This document shows, piece after piece, positions 1-8,011 of a stretch of 33,292 bases of DNA. Source of the DNA: Cyclobacteriaceae bacterium (GTDB lineage Bacteria; Bacteroidota; Bacteroidia; Cytophagales; Cyclobacteriaceae); contig CATQIH010000041.1 of assembly GCA_958296015.1 (NCBI GenBank), positions 1-33,292 of the forward strand, in the 5' to 3' direction. The notes beneath the pieces are model-generated. The model had not been told where the DNA came from, did not search any database, and worked only from the letters and a program-made list of their open reading frames with translations. Made by a program: the position numbers and the translations under genes. The stretch's first letter is position 1, and each line of letters opens with the position of its first letter.

Positions 1-655
1 GAAGAAAGTGCTCTTTAAAACCTTGTAATTTTCCGTTTGTATAATTCGTTTAAACCGTTCAATAGTGATACGGGTGTCTTTAATTTCCAAAAGGCTTTCA
101 ATTTCTCCTTCGCTTTCGCCAAACGCTTTTAATATATTTTTGTATAGGCTTCTGGGCAGAATATGAAAGTATGGTAGCTTGGATAAAACCTTGCTATCGC
201 AAACTTGTTGATGTCCACCAAAAGGATTTTGCCAGGGCGGAAATCCTAAGAAAAATAGCGCATCCGGTTTTTAAAAACTTTTTCACATATCGCATAAATT
301 TTTCCTGGTTGTGGATATGTTCCAACACATCTCTCATGATGATCAAATCATATTGTTTTTGGTCATCAATATCATATATGTCTTCGTTGATCAACGTGAG
401 ATTATTTATCTTGGGATGGTCTGCATAAAATTTCTCTGCGTTTTTAATTTTGTTAGAGGATAAATCTATACCAGTTACATGGTAACCTTTATCCAAAAAA
501 GGCAACATATTACCTCCTTCTCCACAACCAATTTCTAAAACTTCAAGGTCTTCTTTAAAGGGTTTGATCGATTCTATAAATGGCATAACATGTTGTCGGG
601 TGGTATACGCCTGTTCGTTAAAGTAAACGTCCCTGTTTAAATGTCTTTCTTGCAT
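1..655 (-). pseudogene. Class I SAM-dependent methyltransferase, frameshifted and cut by the window edge
   Basis: The first 130 or so residues (start ATG at 655) carry a Rossmann methyltransferase fold with the SAM-binding motif VLEIGCGEGG, an acidic end of strand 2 (VTGIDLSS), and DLIIMRDVLEHI. Read straight on, the frame ends at 194 in a sequence unlike any methyltransferase. One frame over, the protein continues sensibly as KPDALFFLGFPPWQNPFGG and stays open to base 1 (ending in FKRIIQTENYKVLKSTFF). The shift fits one extra base in the T run at 268-272. GFPPWQxPFGGHQQ is a phrase I associate with small methyltransferases in surface-glycan loci, so the restored protein is probably a sugar or lipid-carrier methyltransferase; substrate unknown. 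It may be a true pseudogene or a homopolymer sequence error. The gene runs off the left edge, so its C-terminus is not seen. Confidence 0.75.
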
Positions 656-687
656 AGAAATTCTTGTTAAGTTTTATGAAGTATGAT

Positions 688-1606
688 GAAGTCATCTCGA
701 CTTTTCAGATTTATTAAATTTTTTGAGACCTATCACTATAAAAGCCAGAAAACTGAAGCCTTTCCAGCTTGAAACTGTTGTATCAAACCTGTTTAATAAG
801 GAGCGAAAACTATCTATCCAAGCATTTGTCCTTTCAACAGCATATCTTTCATGATATAACTCTTCGTCTATTTTGTGATCAGTACTCAGCTTTCCATTAC
901 GTTTGTTATGGGCAACATTGGCAATGACTTGCTTATTTGCACAAGCCTGGCGAAAAAGCTCCGAATCAAATCCGGCATCTGCATTGATAAATAAGCCTTG
1001 TATAGGTATTTTAGCACTCTCCAAAGTACCAAGTAACTCTTCAATGCAGGCTTCTATGTCGTAGAGGTCGTTGTGATTACCTGCTACAGGTTCAGACATA
1101 GCCAAAGGTAACCCTTGTCTTTCGGTTAAATAGAGCGCATTAGTGGTTTTTCTCTTTTTTCTTCCCTGGTAAGCAACTGCCTCACCACCTCTTAAAGCAG
1201 GTGTATGGCTGCCATCTATATCGCCGCTAGATAAGTCTATTTTATCTTTGTTTTTGGATAATAAAGCGATCCAACAATTTTTCCAAGAACCTTGTCTACA
1301 CCATTTTCGGTAATGTCCAAATACAGTTTTGTAATGTAAAACTCTATCACTAAACAGAGATTTAACTGGAAGTAAGTGCCATTGCACACCAGTTTTAAGT
1401 TTATACAGTATAACTGTTTACTATCTCTGTCAAGCTACTTTTGGTTTTAAAACCTCGTTTTGCAGTAGGTAAATGTGGTAAAATCTCTGTCTCTATCGTA
1501 TCTTTGCTCAGCACTTTGTACATAAGGGTTGTGGTTAAAAATTTATGTTTTGCAACACAAATATCCACAGCCCTTTTTTTCTCTCAAAATAAGTCGAGAT
1601 CACTTC
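688..1606 (-). mobile_element. IS5-type insertion sequence, about 919 bp
   Basis: The ends are imperfect 16-bp inverted repeats: GAAGTCATCTCGACTT at 688-703 and, on the other strand, GAAGTGATCTCGACTT at 1591-1606 (one mismatch). The trinucleotide GAT lies directly outside both ends (685-687 and 1607-1609), consistent with a 3-bp target duplication, though three bases can match by chance. One transposase gene fills the element and its stop codon lies inside the left repeat, as in compact IS5-family elements. The element sits between the methyltransferase start at 655 and the glycosyltransferase that begins near 1635, and does not itself cut either recognisable reading frame. Confidence 0.8.
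692..1523 (-). pseudogene. IS5-family DDE transposase in two frames
   Basis: The N-terminal piece (1401-1523, start ATG at 1523, 40 residues) contains LPHLPTAKRGFKTKSS and ends at a TAA. The main body continues in another frame to 692 with the DDE catalytic core: DGSHTP (first Asp), INADAGFDSE (second Asp) and ERTNAWIDSFRSLLNRFD (Glu region). The join expected from related transposases, YKLKTGVQWHLLP, requires a +1 change of frame somewhere in 1401-1420, where both frames are open. The GTG at 1387 is the first possible start of the main body but would leave out the N-terminal domain. Either the element is dead by a one-base insertion or it uses frameshifting; there is no obvious slippery heptamer, so inactivation is more likely. 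Confidence 0.75.
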
Positions 1607-1757
1607 GATTAAATCTTATATTCACACCAAATGTATGTCTCTGAAAATAACTATAGTGGGAAAATCAAAAAAAAGTTTTGAAATACTAAAAAAACCTAAA
1701 TTTCAAGAATATTTAGAATATTTGTTAACAATACCCTTAGTATTGTTAAAGTAGTAG

Positions 1758-2558
1758 TGTTATCAAAATTTATCCGTAGGCAAAAAAAATATCCCCCTTC
1801 AAGCTGAATGCGTTATTCTAGCAAATGGTCCTTCTTTAAATGATTTTATTTCTGAACATAGGGAATTCTTAAAGAATAAAGATATATTTTGCGTCAATCT
1901 TTTCCCTGTTTCTGAATTTTACGCAGATATACAACCTGGCTATTTTTTAATCAATGCCCCGGAGATGTGGATTGACGATGTAGATGCCGTTCATATCAGG
2001 AATAGAACAGCGATCTTTGAAGCTATTGCCAACAAAACGCAATGGCCATTGGTGTTTTTCATACCTTTTGCAGCCCGCAGGCATTCTTTCTGGCAAGATA
2101 TTTTAAAGAAAAATCGTCATATCCGTATTGCTTATTACAACACTACACCTATCGAGGGTTCCAGATCTTTTGTACACTTCTGCTTTCGCCATCAACTTGG
2201 AATGCCCCGGCCCCACAACGTGTTGATTCCTTCTATAATGATGGCCTTGCACCTGCAATACCAACGAATTTACCTGGCTGGTACTGATCATTCCTGGCTC
2301 AAAGACCTTTGGGTAAGTGATAATAACCAAGTGCTACTTACGCAAAAGCATTTTTATGATGAGCACACTGCCAGAGCAGAACCTATGCAAAAATTAGGAC
2401 GCGATCAGCGGAAACTTCACGAAGTCCTGACCAAATTCATGCATACTTTCAGTGGGTATTTTGTGCTCCGCGATTATGCCGAATCAATCGACGCGAAGAT
2501 TATCAATATCACACCAGCATCATATATAGATGCCTTTGAAAGAATGAAACTCTCCTGA
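1758..2558 (+). pseudogene. GT42-like (sialyltransferase-fold) glycosyltransferase, N-terminus out of frame
   Basis: The frame is open from 1758, but the only ATG/GTG/TTG in it is ATG 1965, which lies downstream of a conserved nucleotide-sugar motif (ILANGPSLND, 1815-1844). The order of motifs resembles Campylobacter Cst-I/Cst-II sialyltransferases (GT42): ANGPSL, then FCVN, then LINAPE (compare YNPG), then IPSIMMA (compare ITSG), then IYLAGTDHSW (compare IYLSGIDFY), and INITPASYIDAF near the C-terminus. Upstream, ATG 1635 opens a same-frame peptide ending ...TIPLVLLK at double TAG stops (1752, 1755). Two compensating one-base slips, one at the A run near 1748-1750 and one in the A run 1782-1789, would join it through VVVLSKFIRRQKK to NIPLQAEC. 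As it lies directly before the pseudaminic acid genes, it may add a nonulosonic acid to an acceptor. The family call is by eye; the distant DUF115/MptE-like fold is an alternative. Confidence 0.5.
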
Positions 2559-2697
2559 TCTCATCAGCACATTCTCACATCAACAAATCACCTTATCAAC
2601 CGTCAGCAACAGAATATTCTTCAAATGTAATGGTGTTTTGTAGGAAGCGTACTATTTTCGCTGTTACTAGAGATAATAACCGCTGAAATATATCAAG

Positions 2698-3717
2698 ATG
2701 ATAGATCTGAACAACAAGTCTTTGCTACTTACCGGGGGCACGGGTTCTTTTGGGAAAAAGTTTGTAGAATCCATTATCAACAAATACCCCAACATCAAAC
2801 GACTGGTTATCTTTTCGCGTGATGAGTTGAAGCAGTTTGAAATGGCGCAAACGTTTCCGCATACCAAATATCCATTCATCCGGTATTTTCTGGGTGATGT
2901 ACGCGATAGAGAAAGGCTCTACCGGGCCTTTCGGGGTATTGATATTGTTATCCATGCTGCGGCACTTAAGCAGGTGCCCGCTGCCGAATACAACCCGATG
3001 GAGTTTATCAAAACCAATGTGATGGGCGCGGAAAATATCGTGAATGCAGCCATTGACTCCGGCGTGAAAAAGGTGGTGGCTCTTTCTACCGACAAAGCTG
3101 CCGCCCCTATCAACCTTTACGGGGCTACTAAGCTGTGCTCAGATAAGCTTTTTATTGCTGCCAATAATATGGTGGGCGGACAGGATATTACCTTCTCGGT
3201 AGTGCGCTATGGCAACGTCATTGGCTCACGGGGTTCGGTGGTTCCCTTTTTCCTGGATAAAGCTCCTGAAGGTGTGCTGCCAATTACGCACGAGGAAATG
3301 ACCCGGTTCAATATATCCTTGGACGAAGGTATTGCGCTGGTGATGATGGCATTAGAAAAGGCCTGGGGTGGTGAGCTGTTTGTCCCCAAGCTTCCTTCTT
3401 TTAAAGTAACTGACCTGGCAACAGCCATTGGCCCTCATTGCCAACAGGAAATTGTAGGGATCCGTCCGGGAGAAAAGATCCACGAAGAGATGGTCACCGA
3501 AACCGACTCGCAGAATACGCTGGAGTTCAAAGATTATTTCGTGATCGTCCCTTCCAATCCGAAGTGGAAGATAGACGATTACCTAAGACATTACAACGGA
3601 AAGCAAGTGCCGTTTGGCTTCCGCTACAGCTCTGGTGCCAACACAGAATGGCTTAGCGTTGACCAGCTTCGCCAACAGATACGACAGCACGTAAAGGCAG
3701 ATTTTGTACCGTTTTAG
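2698..3717 (+). CDS. pseB: UDP-N-acetylglucosamine 4,6-dehydratase (inverting), PseB
   Basis: First enzyme of pseudaminic acid synthesis: it converts UDP-GlcNAc to UDP-2-acetamido-2,6-dideoxy-beta-L-arabino-hexos-4-ulose by dehydration and C5 inversion, in the cytoplasm. The 339-residue length is normal. It is a short-chain dehydrogenase with an N-terminal NADP-binding GGTGSFGKKF motif (about residues 13-22). STDKAAAPINLYGATKL holds D132, K133 and Y141, the same residues and numbers as the catalytic triad known for Helicobacter FlaA1. The start ATG follows 139 bp of apparently empty DNA, so a promoter for the whole + strand operon probably lies in 2559-2697, though I see no convincing consensus. 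pseC begins 86 bp after its stop. Confidence 0.95.
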   Translation: MIDLNNKSLLLTGGTGSFGKKFVESIINKYPNIKRLVIFSRDELKQFEMAQTFPHTKYPFIRYFLGDVRDRERLYRAFRGIDIVIHAAALKQVPAAEYNPMEFIKTNVMGAENIVNAAIDSGVKKVVALSTDKAAAPINLYGATKLCSDKLFIAANNMVGGQDITFSVVRYGNVIGSRGSVVPFFLDKAPEGVLPITHEEMTRFNISLDEGIALVMMALEKAWGGELFVPKLPSFKVTDLATAIGPHCQQEIVGIRPGEKIHEEMVTETDSQNTLEFKDYFVIVPSNPKWKIDDYLRHYNGKQVPFGFRYSSGANTEWLSVDQLRQQIRQHVKADFVPF

Positions 3718-3720
3718 GTA

Positions 3721-3803
3721 TTAGGGGCTGGGGATTAGGTGTTGGGTTTTGGTGTTTGGAGATCATTCATTATTTGTCGTTTGTTATTTGTCACTTATCA
3801 CTT
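3721..3803 (+). repeat. Degenerate 7-bp-period tandem repeat
   Basis: The gap between pseB and pseC can be read as successive heptamers in two blocks. The first is G-rich (TTAGGGG, CTGGGGA, TTAGGTG, TTGGGTT, TTGGTGT, TTGGAGA) and the second AT-rich (TCATTCA, TTATTTG, TCGTTTG, TTATTTG, TCACTTA, TCACTTA). The block ends directly before the pseC ATG, so it would form the leader of pseC. A TTG-initiated extension of pseC through this repeat is open but looks like translated repeat and is probably not used. Confidence 0.65.
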
Positions 3804-4958
3804 ATGCACGCTATACCTTACGGAAAACAGGAGATCACAGAAAAAGACATAGCCGCAGTAACGGATGCCCTACAGGGGGAATTGCTAACCCAGGGGCCAC
3901 GCATTACGGCTTTTGAAGAAGCTTTTGCCAGCTATATTGGCTCCCAATACGCCGTAGCCGTATCCAATGGTACCGCTGCCTTGCATCTGTCTGCGTTGGC
4001 TTTGGGCGTAACCTCAGATAAGAAAGTGATCACCACACCCATTACCTTTGCAGCCTCTGCCAATGCCGTGCTCTACGCTGGCGGACAGGTAGACTTTTGC
4101 GACATAAATCCACAGACGTATCTGCTGGACCTCAATCGCCTGGAAGATATGCTAAAAAAAGATGCCTCACAGTATCAGGGCGTGGTGCCGGTAGATTTTG
4201 CCGGCTACCCCGTGCGTACCGATGAGCTAAGGCAGCTTTGCGACCGGTATGGCTTGTGGATGCTTGAAGATGCCTGCCATGCACCGGGCGGCTGGTTCAA
4301 TGATACGTTTGGCAAAGCGCGCCAATGCGGCGATGGCACGTTTGCCGATCTGGCCATCTTCTCTTTTCACCCGGTCAAGCATATTGCCGCAGGAGAAGGC
4401 GGCATGATTACCACCAATAGTAAAGCTTTATATGATAAGCTGCAAATGCTTAGAACCCACGGCATTACGAAATCGCCCGAACTGCTACAGGAGAACCACG
4501 GAGGCTGGTACTACGAAATGCAGGAGCTAGGCTTCAATTACCGACTTACCGATATTCAGGCGGCACTGGGCCATTCTCAGCTGGAAAGAGCGGAAGAAAA
4601 CCTGGAAAAACGTAAAAAGATTGCCGCCAGATATGATGCAGCATTGAAAGATGTGCCTGACGTGGCAACGCCTTTTGTAGCACCCGGCACAGGCCATGCC
4701 TATCATTTATACATCATCAAAACATCACAACGCAAGGCACTGTATGATTTTTTGCGGGAGCATCAAATTTTCACGCAAGTACATTACATTCCGGTACATT
4801 TGCAGCCGTATTACCAGCAGATGGGTTGGAAAAAAGGAGATTTTCCGAACGCAGAACAGTACTACGAGCAATGCCTCAGCCTACCCATGTACCCTTCACT
4901 GACAGAAGAAGAACAGGAGTATGTCATTGGTAAAATTAAGGCGTTTTATGAGGAATAG
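3804..4958 (+). CDS. pseC: UDP-4-amino-4,6-dideoxy-N-acetyl-beta-L-altrosamine transaminase, PseC
   Basis: A PLP aminotransferase of the DegT/DnrJ/EryC1/StrS fold that transfers an amino group from glutamate to the 4-keto sugar made by PseB. I chose ATG 3804 (MHAIPYGKQEITEKDI) since PseC proteins begin this way; longer readings run into the 7-bp repeat. The protein is 384 residues, as expected. The PLP-binding lysine is K192 in FHPVKHIAAGEGG; LEDACHAPGG and NYRLTDIQAALG are also typical of the family. It is followed after 98 bp by vapB, an insertion into the order normally seen in pse operons. Confidence 0.95.
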   Translation: MHAIPYGKQEITEKDIAAVTDALQGELLTQGPRITAFEEAFASYIGSQYAVAVSNGTAALHLSALALGVTSDKKVITTPITFAASANAVLYAGGQVDFCDINPQTYLLDLNRLEDMLKKDASQYQGVVPVDFAGYPVRTDELRQLCDRYGLWMLEDACHAPGGWFNDTFGKARQCGDGTFADLAIFSFHPVKHIAAGEGGMITTNSKALYDKLQMLRTHGITKSPELLQENHGGWYYEMQELGFNYRLTDIQAALGHSQLERAEENLEKRKKIAARYDAALKDVPDVATPFVAPGTGHAYHLYIIKTSQRKALYDFLREHQIFTQVHYIPVHLQPYYQQMGWKKGDFPNAEQYYEQCLSLPMYPSLTEEEQEYVIGKIKAFYEE

Positions 4959-4990
4959 CCAGTAGATTAATATTTGGCGAATGATTGAAT

Positions 4991-5002
4991 TTGAATATTC
5001 AA
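4991..5002. promoter_or_regulatory. 12-bp perfect palindrome upstream of vapB, possible antitoxin operator
   Basis: TTGAATATTCAA reads the same on both strands and lies 54 bp before the vapB start. An 8-bp palindrome TGTGCACA follows at about 5014-5021. VapB-type antitoxins often bind palindromes in their own promoter, so this is a candidate autoregulatory site. A 12-bp AT-rich palindrome is only weak evidence. Confidence 0.3.
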
Positions 5003-5056
5003 CCAGTAAAACTATGTGCACAAAATACCGTTAATAATGTGTATAGAAACTGAAAT

Positions 5057-5248
5057 ATGCGAACAAATATTGAGATTGACGATAACTTACTTAAAGAGGC
5101 CATGAGGGCAAGTAAAGCTAAAACAAAAAAAGAAACTGTAGAAAAAGCATTACAGGCACTCATTGAGCGGGAAGCCAGGCAGGAAATGCGCGAGATGAGA
5201 GGCAAAGTACAATGGGAAGGCAATTTAGATGAAATGAGATCAACATAG
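5057..5248 (+). CDS. vapB: VapB-type antitoxin
   Basis: A 63-residue protein beginning MRTNIEIDDNLLKEAMRA and continuing through KTKKETVEKALQALIERE, the pattern of ribbon-helix-helix VapB antitoxins (DUF2191-like): a short DNA-binding beta strand, two helices, then an acidic and basic tail that wraps the toxin. It would bind and neutralise the PIN-domain toxin encoded 5 bp downstream, and repress its own promoter. The pair sits between pseC and the cytidylyltransferase gene on the same strand, so it probably shares transcription with the glycan operon as well as having its own promoter. Confidence 0.85.
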   Translation: MRTNIEIDDNLLKEAMRASKAKTKKETVEKALQALIEREARQEMREMRGKVQWEGNLDEMRST

Positions 5249-5253
5249 TACCT

Positions 5254-5652
5254 ATGCTAATCGATACTTCAGCATGGATCACTTTTTACACTAAACCAAA
5301 GTCTGCGATAGCCTTATTCATTGATAAGCATCTGGATACAGCTTTACCTGTTCATACGTGTCCTGTAGTTTTACAAGAAATATTGCAAGGAACCAGAGAA
5401 GACAAGGCTTTTCGTAAAATTGCCCGTATCATGCAGACGTACAAAATGTTAACATTGGCAGATCAGATACAGGCTGCTATCGATGCGTCACATATCTATA
5501 GAAATTGTCGTAAGAAAGGCATAACGATCAGAAAATCAAATGATTGTGTGATTGCACATATTGCACTAGCTTTTGATATAGAGCTGCTACATCAGGACAA
5601 AGACTTTGATAATATTGCGAAGGTATATCCGTTAAAAATCGTTAAAATATGA
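5254..5652 (+). CDS. vapC: VapC-type PIN-domain ribonuclease toxin
   Basis: A 132-residue PIN-domain protein with the four expected acidic metal-binding residues: D4 in MLIDTSAW, E42 in VVLQEIL, D97 in KSNDCVIAHIAL and D115 in HQDKDFD. Members of the family are Mg2+-dependent endoribonucleases, often cutting initiator tRNA or rRNA, held inactive by VapB. All catalytic positions are present, so the toxin appears active. The stop TGA overlaps the start ATG of the next gene by 4 nt (ATGA at 5649-5652), which would couple translation of the toxin to that of a pseudaminic acid gene. Confidence 0.9.
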   Translation: MLIDTSAWITFYTKPKSAIALFIDKHLDTALPVHTCPVVLQEILQGTREDKAFRKIARIMQTYKMLTLADQIQAAIDASHIYRNCRKKGITIRKSNDCVIAHIALAFDIELLHQDKDFDNIAKVYPLKIVKI

Positions 5653-6503
5653 AAACAGGCTGCATCATACAGGCCAGAACTTCTTCTACCCGGCTGCCGG
5701 AAAAAGTGCTGAAACCGTTGCCTTTTTCTTCAGACATCAGCATTCTTCAACAGGTCATCAGCCGGGTGCAGCAGGTTTCGGGTATAGACACAATCGTCAT
5801 TGCTACCACGCGAGACAATGAGGATGATGTCATTGCAGATGTAGCAGCTACAGCAGGTGTCGAGGTTTTTAGAGGAAGCAAAAATAATGTATTGGAAAGA
5901 TATTTTATAGCGGCCCAGACTTTCGGACTGGATCAGGTCATCCGCGTGACCAGCGATTGCCCTTGCCTGGATCCTGAAGTGACGGAAAAGGTTTTGAAAA
6001 TGCACCTTCAGCAGAAAGCTGATTATACGTCTAATTCTTTGGTGAGGACCTATCCGCATGGGTTAGACTCGGAGGTAGTTACTTTTCAGGCCCTTGAAAA
6101 AGCCTATAAGGAAGCCACCGAAACTTTTGAGATGGAGCATGTAACGCCCTATCTGTACCGTACAAAACCTGATGCTTTTAAAATTGCCTCCGTAGAAGCT
6201 CCCCCGGAGCATACCGCGCCATACATACGTGTTACTGTAGATACACCGGAAGATTACCAGTTGCTCTGCGCTGTATATGACTTTCTGTATAAAAATTCGC
6301 CCTATTTTGGCGTTTCTGAACTAATTAGTCTATTTCAGGCAAAGCCCTGGCTGCTGATGCTCAATGAAAAAGTGATGCAGAAAAAAATCCTGCACAGCCT
6401 GGACGAAGAAGTGCAGGAAGCCTTTCAGCTCATGGAAAAGCAGGAACTTTACCGGGCCAAAGCTTATTTTCAAAAAAAATACGACTATGAATTCAAATCC
6501 TGA
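5649..6503 (+). CDS. SpsF-type cytidylyltransferase, probable CMP-pseudaminic acid synthetase
   Basis: The N-terminus, IIQARTSSTRLPEKVL, is the nucleotide-binding signature of the SpsF/KdsB-like cytidylyltransferase family (COG1861, PF02348). RVTSDCPCLDPEV supplies the metal-binding Asp and YIRVTVDTPEDYQ is typical of the C-terminal half. Classical PseF belongs to the NeuA-like branch instead, but SpsF-type proteins occupy this position in many pse clusters, so activation of pseudaminic acid with CTP is the likely role by context. After about residue 240 there is a further 45-residue helical, charged tail (from LNEKVMQKK to the end) not needed by the core fold. The gene overlaps vapC by 4 nt and is 20 bp before the pseG-pseH fusion. 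Confidence 0.8.
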   Translation: MKTGCIIQARTSSTRLPEKVLKPLPFSSDISILQQVISRVQQVSGIDTIVIATTRDNEDDVIADVAATAGVEVFRGSKNNVLERYFIAAQTFGLDQVIRVTSDCPCLDPEVTEKVLKMHLQQKADYTSNSLVRTYPHGLDSEVVTFQALEKAYKEATETFEMEHVTPYLYRTKPDAFKIASVEAPPEHTAPYIRVTVDTPEDYQLLCAVYDFLYKNSPYFGVSELISLFQAKPWLLMLNEKVMQKKILHSLDEEVQEAFQLMEKQELYRAKAYFQKKYDYEFKS

Positions 6504-6523
6504 GCTTTTTAATCAAGTTTTCC

Positions 6524-8011
6524 TTGCATAAATCTGCTGATCATAAACGTATACTGCTAAGGGCTGATGCCAATACCGACATTGGTCACGGTCACCTGAT
6601 GCGCCTGCTGGCTCTAGCAGAAGTGCTTAAAGTACATTATGACTGTCATTTTATCACACACAATCCTCCTGCAACGTTGATGGCACAGATGGAGCAGGTA
6701 GCAACAATCATTTTCCTTCCAGCATTTGATGATGTCTTGGAAGAAGCAGCTTACCTGGTAGCAAACCTCATACAATCCGAAGATATTTTTATAGCTGACG
6801 GTTATCATTTTACTAGCCATTACCAGCAACTGATCCGCGATATGGGTGCCCGGATTGTCTGGCTGGATGATCTGCACGAGCAATATTTTTATGCTGATGT
6901 CGTGATCAACCCGGCTGGCGGGCTTTCATCAAAGCAATATGAAACGGAGCTTTATACCCGGCTGGCACTAGGCCCTGCCTACGCATTGCTCAGACAACCT
7001 TTCAAAAATGTACAGCCCGGAAATATTTCATCCATCGAGAATGTACTGATATGCTTTGGTGGCTCAGACATGAATAACCTGACTCAAAAGACAGCTCTTG
7101 CGGTACTTGATCTACCATATATCAAAGAAGTACACCTTATCACAGGAGCTTCTTATCAGCACCAGGAGACGTTGGAAAAGCTTATAAAAAACTATCTGGG
7201 TAAAATTTTTGCTCACCAGCAGCTATCGGCCGCAGATATGGTGAACCTCATGCGGCATTGCCATGTCAGTATTGCCCCTGCCAGTACGATTTCTTATGAA
7301 CTTTGCAGCGTAGGTATCGGGTTGGTGACAGGCACATCAGCAGCAAATCAGCAAAACATTGCACACTTTCTTACTAAAGAGGGCTGTGCGCTGAACATAG
7401 GCGATTTTCACCAAGCAACCCATGAGCAAATCCACAATGCTATCCGTACACTTAATGTAGCAGGCATCAGGCAACAAGTACAACGACAGCAACAAATTTT
7501 TAAGCCCGACACTACGTCGTTGCTCATCAAAATTTTTCAGCGGCTGGCAATGGAACAAACTATCAGCTACAGGGAATCATCACAGGAAGATTTGATCACC
7601 TATTTTGAATGGACCAATGAGCCTGAAACCCGGCGGCAAGCTATGCATCCAGATAGTATTAGTTTGGAGAACCATAGCTCCTGGTTTTTAAAAAAGATAG
7701 CCAGCAACAATGATTTTATGTTTATTTTTGAACAGGAAGAACCTATTGGACAAGTGCGGTTCGATGCTGTTGAAAGCCATTATCTGATCAGCTATTCGGT
7801 AGACCAACAATACAGGGGGAAAGGGCTGGGAACAGTACTGATCAAGTTGGGACTGGAGGCTTTGCAGAAGAAATTAGGCAAGAGGCCCGTTGTGATCGCT
7901 TATGTAAAACCTGCTAACACGGCTTCTCTGAAAGTCTTTGAACAAAATAGTTTTGTGCATCGTGGAAGAAAGATGATGCATAATGTAACACTAGAAGTTT
8001 TTGAAAAATGA
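6524..8011 (+). CDS. PseG-PseH fusion: UDP-sugar hydrolase plus N-acetyltransferase
   Basis: Residues 1 to about 340 are PseG, which releases UDP from UDP-2,4-diacetamido-2,4,6-trideoxy-beta-L-altropyranose: RADANTDIGHGHLMR holds the catalytic-type His (H24), with the GT-B-like ICFGGSDMNN and APASTISYE motifs. From M343 onward is a GNAT acetyltransferase matching PseH (YRESSQEDLITYFEWTNEP), which acetylates the 4-amino group using acetyl-CoA; the pyrophosphate loop is QYRGKGLG at 429-436. The two activities act consecutively (PseH, then PseG), so fusion would help channel the intermediate. The start is taken as TTG 6524; there is no ATG or GTG in this frame between the preceding in-frame stop (6488) and the conserved motif. 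It overlaps pseI by 4 nt. Confidence 0.9.
   Translation: MHKSADHKRILLRADANTDIGHGHLMRLLALAEVLKVHYDCHFITHNPPATLMAQMEQVATIIFLPAFDDVLEEAAYLVANLIQSEDIFIADGYHFTSHYQQLIRDMGARIVWLDDLHEQYFYADVVINPAGGLSSKQYETELYTRLALGPAYALLRQPFKNVQPGNISSIENVLICFGGSDMNNLTQKTALAVLDLPYIKEVHLITGASYQHQETLEKLIKNYLGKIFAHQQLSAADMVNLMRHCHVSIAPASTISYELCSVGIGLVTGTSAANQQNIAHFLTKEGCALNIGDFHQATHEQIHNAIRTLNVAGIRQQVQRQQQIFKPDTTSLLIKIFQRLAMEQTISYRESSQEDLITYFEWTNEPETRRQAMHPDSISLENHSSWFLKKIASNNDFMFIFEQEEPIGQVRFDAVESHYLISYSVDQQYRGKGLGTVLIKLGLEALQKKLGKRPVVIAYVKPANTASLKVFEQNSFVHRGRKMMHNVTLEVFEK

Noticed and set aside
3756-3803. TTG-started extension of pseC by 16 residues
   Set aside because: The extra residues are translated 7-bp repeat, and PseC proteins normally start at MHAIPYGKQ-like sequence.
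6487-6531. ATG 6487 as start of the pseG-pseH gene
   Set aside because: It is in a different frame that stops after 14 codons; using it would need a frameshift, while TTG 6524 gives a normal PseG N-terminus.
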